A stretch of 28,256 nt of DNA from Ichthyosporea sp. XGB-2017a (Eukaryota; Opisthokonta; Ichthyosporea), in assembly GCA_002811675.1 (NCBI GenBank), contig PDIM01010353.1, forward strand, positions 104,910 to 133,165. The letters run 5' to 3'. Numbering within the stretch: position 1 is the stretch's first letter; the number at the start of each line of letters is the position of its first letter. The position numbers and the translations under genes are program-made. The notes beneath the pieces are model-generated. The model searched no databases, had not been told where the DNA came from, and was given only the letters and a program-made list of their open reading frames with translations. Of the stretch, positions 18,313-26,926 are shown in pieces.

Positions 18313-20534
18313 ACAAGCTACCGTATTCCATCGGAATGCATGCCAAAGGGGAGTTTGGCAAATAATATGCTGTTTCTCTTTGAGCCAAATACTCGGGGGA
18401 CTCTCTTTTGTCTGATAAGACAGCTTATTCTTCCAAGTTTTTGAACCACTAACAACATACCGTAATATTTTCCTTCTCTTTTCCTTTGAAGCGCTAAATG
18501 AATGACGAGGTTGAGAACTTGCCTAAAGGAGACTAATTATACTACAGTAGTTGTAAACAGCAACCTGTAAATTAATCATTTTTTGATATGAAGTGAAAAG
18601 GTTGACTTCCATTAAATATTGGGACTTAGGAGTTAGGGGAAAGACAGAATAGAAATATACAGTATTACAGTAACTCCCTATAAATCAACGCTTGATCATC
18701 TTCTCCTAGTTGTTATACATCACTTTATAATATAATATAACCCAACTATGTAGTGTAGCGGCAGACAATTTTTCTTGTTTCGCCCCAATATTAACAATTC
18801 TATGACCTATGTCGACGTTCTTTCAACATTCATGAAAAGATGTCCACCCATTCCTTTCAGGTTGGTATAGACTTTACATACAAAGAATGATACTGAGAGA
18901 ATGATTTCGCTTTCATTCTGCTCGAAATCATATTCTAGGAAAAGAAATGAAAGATGTTCAAGACTGAGATTCACAATTAAATACCCCTGATTCTCGCAAC
19001 ATCTATATAATGGTCACTTACACTGTACTTGCTTCTTAATTCTTTTGCTCCCAGGCTTTTGATCTATGCTAACCAACACGTGTTAGCGAATAGCGTGAAA
19101 TCATTCTACGTATAAGGAAGCTTCACCTCTTGTTGTATACAAAGGCTTTTACTTCGATTGCTAGAACTAAATGTTCAAGCTGAACACCCTTGGGCGCCAC
19201 AGGCATGAGACCAAAATGGAAAGAAGTATATCATTGTTTAAGCAGCAAAGAAGTGAATTATTCATCTTAGCGTAATGAATTTGTAAAGTCATCCTAGCTA
19301 GAGTATCTCCTATCATGACTAAGGGAAGCAAATAGCCATCCACACTGCGTTTTGGTGAAAAGTATTGATTGTTACTGCCACATCCATAATTGGAAAATTT
19401 CACTAACAGACCGAAAGATATTTTAAGTCTCCGATACATAAACTACTGTAATATCAATGGCTGTCAAATGAGCGTGGCACCTTCCTTTTATTTTGAGGGA
19501 CCGTCAATCTACTGCTGTAGTAATACTTGCAAAATCCGCATCAGATCTTTTAGTTCTCCCAGTATTTCTAGCCCAGGACCCAGAGAAAGTTGCCCATTCT
19601 GCACATTGCAAACTCGTGGCTTTCTCCAAATAGTGATGCTGATCCCCGTGCTTCGTCTTGTCTAGTTGGATGAGGTGGAGGTTTTAAATTATTGCACACA
19701 CGAAGCTGTTTTGCTTCTACTTGTCTTTTTTGTCATTTGAAAAGTTTTCGGATCTATGCCCACCTCTTAAATTGCTAACAATGTAACATATTGCATATGA
19801 GCAAAACGTATTTCAACTCTATCATCTTTATTTCGAATGCGGCCATCACAATATGCTCATATTAGGTACCTATCTCACGCTCTAAACGAAGACACTAACC
19901 CCCCCCCCCCCCCCCCCCAAAAAACGTTTATTTGAGATGGCCCCCCCCAAATTAAAGTTCAATTTAACCATAACGAGAACTAGACCCTTAAGCACTACAA
20001 CAGACAACTACTACAATCAAAGAAAACAAGACCGATGAAGCGATGTGGTTTTTCAAAGTGCTCTCCAAATTAACAGCAAGAGGAATATTAAATAGCAAAG
20101 AATGACTAATAATGACATGTCTTCACAGTGGTGAAACATCCAATTCCAATGGGTGGCTGGTGGTGTGAGAACATTTCTAAATGAAGATTTTGGAACTGCA
20201 GATATCATGTAAAGTATATATGATCATTGGCACGTCGAGCTTGAAGCTGAACTATAAAATTTCATAGAAATTGTACATAAGCAGGGTTCGTAATTATAAT
20301 ATTGCCTGCATGTATTATATTACACTCGAGGAAATTACACTGCATAATACTGACAATGACAGATCAGACGTACATGTACTTCAGAGTACAGTAGCTATAA
20401 CTACGTACTGTAGCTAGTACCAGTACTATCACAGTCATGCACCGTGCTCCTTGGGCTGCAAGTACATAGTCTAAAGTTGGCAACCGACCTGCAGTAAGCC
20501 GATCAGGTCGATCCGGTCTCAGATATAACTAAAT
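18313..20534. other. Gene-poor repeat-like stretch
   Basis: No gene is supported. A short motif (CTATCAT..GACTAAGGGAA, about 19309-19330) repeats one near 17468-17490. Minus-strand frame 19167-19439 starts with ATG but has no recognisable content. The poly-C tract at 19899-19918 is listed separately. From about 20380 the texture changes to many GTAC, CTAG and TGCA palindromic steps. Confidence 0.4.
19899..19918 (+). repeat. Poly-C run of 20 nt
   Basis: Twenty uninterrupted C, followed by six A, then a second run of eight C at about 19941-19948, also followed by AAA. The minus strand is G20, a potential quadruplex. Run length may be an assembly or sequencing estimate. Confidence 0.8.
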
Positions 20535-20640
20535 GTGAAATCTTTATACCATATATAATATGGGAGAAACTTATAAACTCCACAGTATTTTTGCATGGCT
20601 GCTTCCTCGGGCTGCGCTTGTAAATCTCCAGTACACTGCA
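20535..20640 (+). repeat. Dispersed direct repeat, copy 1
   Basis: Contains TTTATACCATATATAATA, then GGGAGAAACTTATAAACTCCAC and TTGTAAATCTCC. The same blocks recur in the same order at 21214-21317. This copy has a 20-odd-base insertion before TTGTAAATC. Confidence 0.7.
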
Positions 20641-20785
20641 ACCGGCCGCGCCACCGTCGATTACCAAGGAAGTACAACCCTAACTCATGATGGCCGGCTA
20701 CAGCTACAGCCTACATTGTAACTTACTTTAGATTTCACCTAGCAACCTGTTGCAGCATTTAAGCTCATGAGTCTACATACTTGTC

Positions 20786-21046
20786 CGGATTTTTTTTCTT
20801 GCCGTATTAATTATTGCGACAGTGATCCTGCAGTATTACCTAACGCTCCTTGGTATTACGACAATGCGCTAATACGGCACACAACTCTTAATATAACCCT
20901 AGTAAGTTCTAGAAACCTGCTCGAAATGTAACGCTCCTTGGAAATGTTGGCGACGTCTTACAAAATTTTTTTGAGAGATAGGGTTATATCAAGAGTTGGG
21001 TGCCGACGTATTACGGCACTGTCGTAATACGGCAGAAAAAAATCCT
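20786..21046. mobile_element. Foldback / MITE-like inverted-repeat element
   Basis: Outer arms GGATTTTTTTTCTTGCCGTATTA (from 20787) and, on the right, the reverse complement of GGATTTTTTTCTGCCGTATTA (to 21044) pair closely. Inner arms 20882-20900 and 20980-20998 match 18 of 19 bases. The arms share TAATACGGC and GACAGTG motifs, and the left arm has about 45 extra bases. The loop is about 80 bp and non-coding. This is the form of a non-autonomous foldback or MITE element. No clear target-site duplication was identified. Confidence 0.6.
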
Positions 21047-21213
21047 CCGAACAGCTAGCTGAGTGCGTGCGCCACCGGCAATGCCATGCATGTAATATGT
21101 TATAACTCATGAATCTGCAGTAAAAGTCCTTTAATTTACTGGGGTAACGATTTTAAATTACTGTAGCTAGGCGGAGCGTATAGCTTTCAATGGTCTTGGT
21201 TACTTGGTTATAA

Positions 21214-21317
21214 GTGTGAAATCGAAGGGGGGGTCATGTGCATGTTTATACCATATATAATAGGGAGGAACTTATAAACTCCACGATATTTTTAGCTTGT
21301 AAATCTCCACCCGCAGA
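21214..21317 (+). repeat. Dispersed direct repeat, copy 2
   Basis: Matches the blocks of 20535-20640 (TTTATACCATATATAATA, ACTTATAAACTCCAC, TTGTAAATCTCC). The two copies flank the inverted-repeat element, suggesting either a larger composite repeat or a local duplication. Confidence 0.7.
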
Positions 21318-22073
21318 GTACAAATATTGGCCACTGGTCAATATGCCATGTAACTGAATTATGTTGAAAGACGACGTTGAAACGTACGTGAGCAAATATT
21401 GCTCCGTAAGTGATATTATGACTTAAATGGTAATAGGTGAACTTATCTCCCGCTATATTTCCATAACAGAGATGAGGTTTCTTTACTCACCACTTTGGCA
21501 TCTCGGGAGTGCCATTAATGGTATTGAAGCCATGAGCGGGGCTTTAACTGATTTGCATGTACTGCCCAGTATAAGAGGCAAAATTCTCATTGGAGTTGTG
21601 CAGGCATCCAACTTTCTTACAATTACAGTAATATATATCCTAGAGTAATTCAGGAATTTCTTTGAGCTTCAGACGTTATCCTCCATATTGCAGGCTCCGG
21701 AAAGCATTGAATTGGGGAGGTGGGGGTAAGTCAGGCTAGTCCTTCTTCCCAAGTGTTGGGTCTTCTGAAACGTTCTTGTGGGGCCTGGGGCGAGCGTCTT
21801 CTGTTGTCATCTAGATCGTCACTCGGAAAAGTCCTCAATTTCATGTTGCTCCTCATCCTTATCCTGAATAAACACTTTGCTTAATGTACATAGCTGCTTA
21901 CATTTAAAATTGAATAGGGAATTTGGCCGTAAGAGTTGCTCTTGTTAGTTTACGTGAACTAAATTTCATTTATGTAAAAGCTGACAAGTTGAAAGGTTGT
22001 GTCCCAAGTAGTTTGTATGACTCAAGAAAGCAAAGGTACTCTGCTGCATATATATTTTTAGTGCAAAAAACTC
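21318..22073. other. Stretch downstream of the third bZIP gene, weak open frame
   Basis: A plus-strand frame 21427-21648 (73 residues) starts at ATG and is fairly hydrophobic at its end (ILIGVVQASNFLTI). It could be a membrane-protein exon or remnant, but I cannot assign it. Nothing else is seen. Confidence 0.25.
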
Positions 22074-22079
22074 TTTATT
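22074..22079 (-). other. Poly(A) signal of the 22171-22842 bZIP gene
   Basis: AATAAA on the minus strand, 92 nt past the stop at 22171. Confidence 0.5.
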
Positions 22080-22170
22080 GCTTGACGGTATAGCATATGT
22101 ACAGAAACGTCATTGGAAGTGAAAAGGAAGTGCATATGAAGGAGAATGTGGGCTTAAATAGCTACGATAT

Positions 22171-22842
22171 TCAAAGCTGAGGAGCTTCTTGCTCAATGTC
22201 TCTTTCTGAACTAGAGGCTGCCTCCTCGTCCTCTTTCGGCCTCATGGCCTTCAGCTTTTCGGTATACTTTTCTTTCAAATTTGACTCTTCAAGAAGAGTA
22301 AATAAAATAGACAAATCCTTCTCAAGATAATTGAGTTTCTTTTTGAGCTCCTCATTTTCTGCTTCGTACTTGATAAGCATTTGCATTCTCTCGGCCTCTT
22401 GTTGCTTCTTCTTCTGACGGCATCTCTTAACGGCATCATTATTCTTCTTCTTCTTGACCATTTCATATTCCCAAGAGCTGTTGATTTGGCTTAAAGTCTC
22501 TTGACTTGGTGGACCAAAGGCTGGATTGGCGAAGTATGGTACGTGTGACTGGTGGGCGGCAGCCCAGTGGTGGTGCTCGGCAGGTGCGCCGCCAAACATG
22601 GGAGAGGGGTGCTGCTGTGAATAAAGGATGGGTGAGTTTGTTTGATTAACAACAGTCATATCACCCAAAGGAGGGCTGTTGGCAATATCGCTAACCTGCG
22701 ATCCCCTGTGAGCTGTTTGATGCTGTTGTTGCTGCCCATACATAAATACAGCTTGTTCATTGAAGTTGTTATTCATTATATTTGCTTTTTGATTTTCGAA
22801 GTTATAGAGCTGTGGTACTTTTTGGTTTTGATAAATCGACAT
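22171..22842 (-). CDS. C/EBP-like bZIP transcription factor, 223 residues
   Basis: Single exon; the ATG at 22842 (MSIYQNQKV) is chosen because the six codons before it in frame start at TTG. Residues 1-120 are rich in Asn, Gln, His and Pro, as expected of an activation region (QQQQHQ at 37-42). The basic region is KKKKNNDAVKRCRQKKK (130-146), with the invariant Asn134 and Arg142 and a normal Cys141. Counted from R142, zipper d positions are Y159, L166, L173 and L180; AEN (161-163) and DLSILFTLLEE align directly with the AEN and ELSxL of C/EBP proteins. Of the three bZIPs here this is the most C/EBP-like, but the first d leucine is again aromatic. The C-terminus is acidic (204-220). It should act as a nuclear dimer, perhaps with the two neighbours. 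Confidence 0.87.
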   Translation of the reverse strand: MSIYQNQKVPQLYNFENQKANIMNNNFNEQAVFMYGQQQQHQTAHRGSQVSDIANSPPLGDMTVVNQTNSPILYSQQHPSPMFGGAPAEHHHWAAAHQSHVPYFANPAFGPPSQETLSQINSSWEYEMVKKKKNNDAVKRCRQKKKQQEAERMQMLIKYEAENEELKKKLNYLEKDLSILFTLLEESNLKEKYTEKLKAMRPKEDEEAASSSERDIEQEAPQL

Positions 22843-23041
22843 TATTTGTATACGAGGCAAAAGTGTTTACTTAAAAGAATAGCAAAACACAAAACAGATT
22901 TGAACACTTTTCTTTTTTCTTTTGCTTGAGGGGGAGTTTGGTAGTTGCTTTTGGATTTTCAGATTTTGCTGATTTCCTTCTTTTTCAGAATATTTTCAAT
23001 TGATGAATTTTTTTTTCTTTGATGGACAAATGATTTGGGCG

Positions 23042-23049
23042 TTTTTATA
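23042..23049 (-). promoter_or_regulatory. TATA box of the 22171-22842 bZIP gene
   Basis: TATAAAAA on the minus strand in the GC-flanked context GGGCTATAAAAACGCCC, about 200 nt upstream of the ATG. The GC-bordered context raises confidence in an AT-rich region. Confidence 0.5.
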
Positions 23050-23258
23050 GCCCGAGAAAAAAAGAAAAACCATATCCAAAATAATTGAAATGGCTTTTTT
23101 GTAAAAAATAAATACAAAAAAAATAGTAAAAAAATAGTCAAAAAATAAAAGTTACTCAGAATTATAAAACAGTTACTCAAAGGTCCTTTAGGGGTTATAT
23201 TGAATGTTTTAAAAATAGAAAAGCCTTTTTTGGTGCACTTCAAGATTGAAAATTATCC

Positions 23259-23325
23259 GCAATTTATAATATGTCAAAGGCTCCAGAAATGCAATTAAAT
23301 TATGCAGTCAGAAGCACGAGATATT
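23259..23325 (+). repeat. Dispersed repeat, copy A
   Basis: Begins GCAATTTATAATA and ends with ATTAAATTATGCAG...GCACGA. The same blocks occur at similar spacing at 24580-24645. Confidence 0.6.
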
Positions 23326-23486
23326 GATAAGACATGTACTACAGTTATAACATGATGAGTATTATAACAGCTTGACTCAATTCATGACTCTTTTTTTTTG
23401 CTTTGCATTGTGTTTTTTGACACCGCGCGCATGCAGCATGGCATATGTACTATCATATTGCTGTAATATAAATATATTGCAGGACC

Positions 23487-23500
23487 TCGACGTACGTCGA
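23487..23500. repeat. 14-bp perfect palindrome
   Basis: TCGACGTACGTCGA is its own reverse complement. It contains a nested ACGT-type bZIP core. Confidence 0.8.
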
Positions 23501-24179
23501 TGGCGGCGACGTTAATTGCTATGTAATATTATGTGGACTTGTGAGTTCGTAGAGGTACTGTATTTGTTTTTTGAAAATTGTGAACTAATTCTTTCGCCAA
23601 AACACCCGAGTTCTTGAATTTAGAGATGACAGTTGGCTTGACAAAGTAGTGGTGCCATCAAAGAGCCATTGTATCATCCTTCAATTTGTGGTATATATTA
23701 CTCCACTTCAATCAAAGTAATCAAAAATACTGAAAAGTGTGAGTCTTTTGGAACACTGAATAGTGCCCCTCTAAAGTATCCGTCAAAAGGCAAGCCCACT
23801 CTTTAGCTGGCACATTGTCCTCACCTAAACACTTTGTATGAAACAGCCAATTAGAATAGAGATATGTAGAATCGTGTACAATTCTTTTCGCACTGATTGG
23901 TTAGCATCGAAAAAGTTTACTTGATCCACCAATTCTCGACGTTTGTATCTAAGTGGAAAAACTATTGCTCAACGTCTCAGCCTGAAGCCTTCTCAATTAT
24001 AAGAAGGTTTACACTTCACTGCACACACTTGCAAGAGCACTAGAAAAGCTATTAATAGAGCCCATGCTAGCCAATAGGATGTTGTGGAATTTGACTGAAA
24101 ATCGCTTAAAATTTGAAGACTGTGATTTTGAATGAATGAATGAATGGATAACTATCATATTACTATTATAATTATATAA

Positions 24180-24195
24180 GGAACATCAATGTTCC
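24180..24195. repeat. Inverted repeat GGAACAT/ATGTTCC
   Basis: GGAACATCAATGTTCC: 7-bp arms with a 2-nt spacer. It resembles a steroid-receptor-type half-site pair, but the spacing between GGAACA and TGTTCC is 4, not 3. Confidence 0.6.
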
Positions 24196-24313
24196 ATCGA
24201 TATATAATAATATGTGTTCCATCAACAAATTAAAAATTCGCGATTTTAACAAAGAATAAATGGCCGTGCATATGTGTTATGGTCCGTGCATGGTCCGTCC
24301 AGAGGCCGTGCAG

Positions 24314-24331
24314 CATCATGCATGCATGATG
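24314..24331. repeat. 18-bp perfect palindrome
   Basis: CATCATGCATGCATGATG is its own reverse complement, in a CATG-rich patch. Confidence 0.85.
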
Positions 24332-24579
24332 GAGCTGTACTCTCAACTACAGTAGTGTTTTTGTAGCGCCTGACGTGGCAGGTAATATATATTGGTTATT
24401 CTGCAGTGGTTCTGCAGCCCATTCCTGCTTAATTTGACCCGAAATAATTACGCGAGTCCCGCTAGTTCACGATTACGAAAAATAGAGTCCGTCGTCATGC
24501 AGACGTGTTGTACTATATAATATTATCGGAAAAGAAGAAAAGTAACCAGGCATGAGCTTCATGGCAACATGATAATTCT

Positions 24580-24645
24580 GCAATTTATAATAAGTACAAG
24601 GATGTGTGAAAAAGTATTAAATTATGCAGGACAAGGCACGATAGC
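24580..24645 (+). repeat. Dispersed repeat, copy B
   Basis: Shares GCAATTTATAATA, ATTAAATTATGCAG and GGCACGA-type blocks with 23259-23325, 1.3 kb away in direct orientation. Confidence 0.6.
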
Positions 24646-25096
24646 TGTACACGTTTGACGGCTTAAATTTTCCATTTTAAATTTGGGACCGGACAAAGGC
24701 GTGAAAAGGATTCCAACACCCTGCCTGTGGAAGCTTCATAAACCTTTCGGGGATATAGTGATCCGAACAAGTATGGCTATTTGCCCATTCCTAATTATGG
24801 TCCAATGTTGCAATTTAGCTGCTTAGCCGCTAATGATATTTAGAAGTGTGGAGGCGCTTGTCTCAATAGTTGGATATTTGCAAAGGAACTCGACTATGTA
24901 GTAGTGCCTTTCTAATTCAACAATGATCAGCACCTTTTTTGTAACGGAAAGTTTGATGAGACTCAAGTGGCACCACATTACTATATATTCCTTTTGTTGA
25001 TGTTTTTTAAAGGAAAATCTTCATGTATTGTGAGTTGCTTCAGCTCTTGCATATCAAAAAGAGTAATAAACTTTAACTAAAATTGCGGATTAATAA

Positions 25097-25271
25097 CTCT
25101 CTGTATGCTAAGTCAAAGAGATGATGTGGCAGGTTCTCATTCTTGTTTCGAAAGAATATAAAAGGAAATAAGCGGAAAGGAGAAGAGCAAAAGCATACGC
25201 ACATACTCTCCACGCTATATTGTCAAAAAGATGGTCTGACAGGTCGTCATTCTTGCTTCCAAAGATAATAG
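25097..25271 (+). repeat. Pair of diverged direct repeats, about 60 bp each
   Basis: 25097-25158 and 25207-25271 share CTCTC, GTCAAA.AGATG, CAGGT..TCATTCTTG.TTC and AAAGA.ATA in order, offset by about 110 bp. A weaker third echo occurs near 25322-25345. No coding assignment. Confidence 0.5.
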
Positions 25272-26377
25272 CTCTGACCTCTGTGAAAAGCTGCTCTCAT
25301 TGGAATGAAACGAAGATGAAAGAAGATGTGTGGTTTCTTGCTTCAGTCTGCGGGAAGAAAATACAATACATACAAGAGAGTAATGCAAAATGCGAATCAA
25401 CGAAGTATTTCACTAAAGCCTATTTTTTAGGGCTGTTGTTTACTGAAGCACCCTGTTTTTTTTTAAATGCCTCCATGTAAGGCCCGTTTATTCATAATAT
25501 ACTAAAATCTCACAAATAACTCTATATTGAGAGTTATATGGCCCTTATTTCCTACCAGGACGTGACCACAGCGTCCTCAAAAAGAAGGGAGAAAATGCCC
25601 CCTTTGCAATGGCCAGGAACAGGCGCTAGACCACATAAACGGAAGTGGAGGATACTTAGTTAGGGCTTTAAAAGGGAATCCAGACATCGACTCAAGAGGT
25701 GGCTAATTCAGTGATTTATAATTACTGAAGCACTCTGTTGAATACGGAGGTATATTTAGAAGCGAAAGACAAGTTCATTGGTAAATAGAACATAGCGTAT
25801 ATTGTGTAGCAAGATGCTTGAATTCCGTAAACCTTTGTACCTACGAGTTATAAATCAATAAGATTTATTTTTGGGAGGTTCTTGTAGTTCAAGCGAACAC
25901 ATACAAGCAAGAGAACTGAATAAACAACATTAGCAGAAATGGGACTTAAATGAACACTCATGAAACCTGCACCTTCAACAACTAGTACACATCTTACCAA
26001 ATTCCCCAAGACGGTACTTTGAGGCACCGTCCCAAACAACATTCCCGTATATACGCCTTACTCAAACTCATGTGTTGGAGCTAAGTCCTGGTAATGCTAG
26101 ATGATTGAAATAGATAGAAAATGGCATTTGCTTCTTAGCAATACCAACCACACTCCCACGGGAACAGAGGAGTGCACATGTTGCTGTATGGGATTCTGTA
26201 TGAAGGGTATCAAAATCATGGGAAAAGCCACCGCATTCATTTTCCCACAAGTCAAAAGTGGGAAAGGTGCATTTCCCCTTTGGGGAAAAAGATATTTTTT
26301 TGAATCAGCTGTTGCTGGTGGCATGTGAATTTGTATTTTTTCTCTTTTTAATTCTTTTTTTTTCTTTTTTTCACGAG
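25272..26377. other. Stretch with no confident gene; hairpins near the end
   Basis: A plus-strand frame from an ATG at 26101 could be the first exon of the broken gene at 26378-26887: a donor at 26325 would keep the frame. This is weak. The other short frames are unconvincing. The paired hairpins at 26241-26288 are listed separately, and a strong polypyrimidine tract precedes 26377. Confidence 0.3.
26241..26288. repeat. Two adjacent hairpins built from TTTCCC/GGGAAA
   Basis: TTTCCCAC (26241-26248) pairs with GTGGGAAA (26258-26265), and TTTCCCC (26272-26278) pairs with GGGGAAA (26282-26288) over a 3-nt loop. The first pair also forms two inverted GTGGGAA motifs, the consensus of CSL/Su(H). 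Confidence 0.6.
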
Positions 26378-26887
26378 GTTGGGATTTTTGAGATGTTTTA
26401 AAGTGCTTTTGAGGAAATACAACAGTGACTTTTCTGTTCAGGAATTTCATTACTCCTTGTTTCTGCGAGGAGAGATTATTCTCGTATTCTTGTTTAACTA
26501 AGCATGTATGTTGTTTGTTTATTTTGTTGCTGTTGTTTTCAAATCGTTAGGTCAAAACCCAAAATGTTATACAAAATAAAGTGCTAGGAGATTCTTGGTT
26601 TCTTTTTGGCTCTTTTTGCCGTATTTCTCTGTTTCTGCTGAAATATCTAAAATGTGTGAAGGATTTCTTTGAAAAGCTGCTATAGATCCTGAGAATGTGG
26701 TGGGAAGAATTAGCTAGTGCGAAGGTTTTTGACCACGATTTGAAATTGGTACCTGATGTAAACGATTTGGGTGAAGAGCAATTAAAGCATATTTTTCAAT
26801 TGTAAAGCTGCGAACAACATTAGTCCATGGACATATGGTAGTCAATTACAAAAACCAAGTGTCGATTTGGAAATGAAGTCTAAATAA
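26378..26887 (+). pseudogene. Possible disrupted or misread gene, unknown product
   Basis: Coding-like sequence read by eye. A block at 26378-26483 follows a long polypyrimidine tract ending CACGAG. It can splice in phase, over a 67-nt intron (donor GTATTC, acceptor CGTTAG), to a block from 26551. That block reaches an in-frame TAG at 26683-26685. The same frame continues as good-looking coding sequence to TAA at 26803-26805, and a frame shifted by one base then runs from about 26797 to a TAA at 26885-26887 that overlaps an AATAAA signal. So one nonsense codon and one frameshift (by a T5 run at 26792-26796) break it, or splicing is not understood. It converges on the Tribbles-like gene. The family is unrecognised. 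It may equally be chance open frames. Confidence 0.3.
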
Positions 26888-26926
26888 ACTCTCCGATCAA
26901 AACATCACGGGATACGATAACGAAGC

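Larger units (their letters stand above)
23050..25096. other. Gene-poor palindrome- and repeat-rich stretch
   Basis: No coding sequence is supported. It contains dispersed repeat copies (23259-23325 and 24580-24645), palindromes (23487-23500, 24180-24195, 24314-24331), a (GAAT)n run near 24131-24148 and a TGACGTGGCA motif at 24371-24380 that resembles an ATF6-type bZIP site. The texture matches 20.4-21.3 kb and suggests old mobile DNA. Confidence 0.4.

Noticed and set aside
17984-18388. Minus-strand frame across the zinc-knuckle region
   Set aside because: It lies opposite the clear CCHC coding frame, and its composition is that of an antisense shadow.
26097-26450. Minus-strand 117-residue frame
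   Set aside because: It runs through a poly-Lys/Glu stretch made by the antisense of a polypyrimidine tract, with no recognisable protein character.
26802-26841. A 40-nt intron restoring the frame in the possible broken gene
   Set aside because: It has GT and AG ends and would repair the frame, but is far shorter than every confident intron in the window (77-120 nt).
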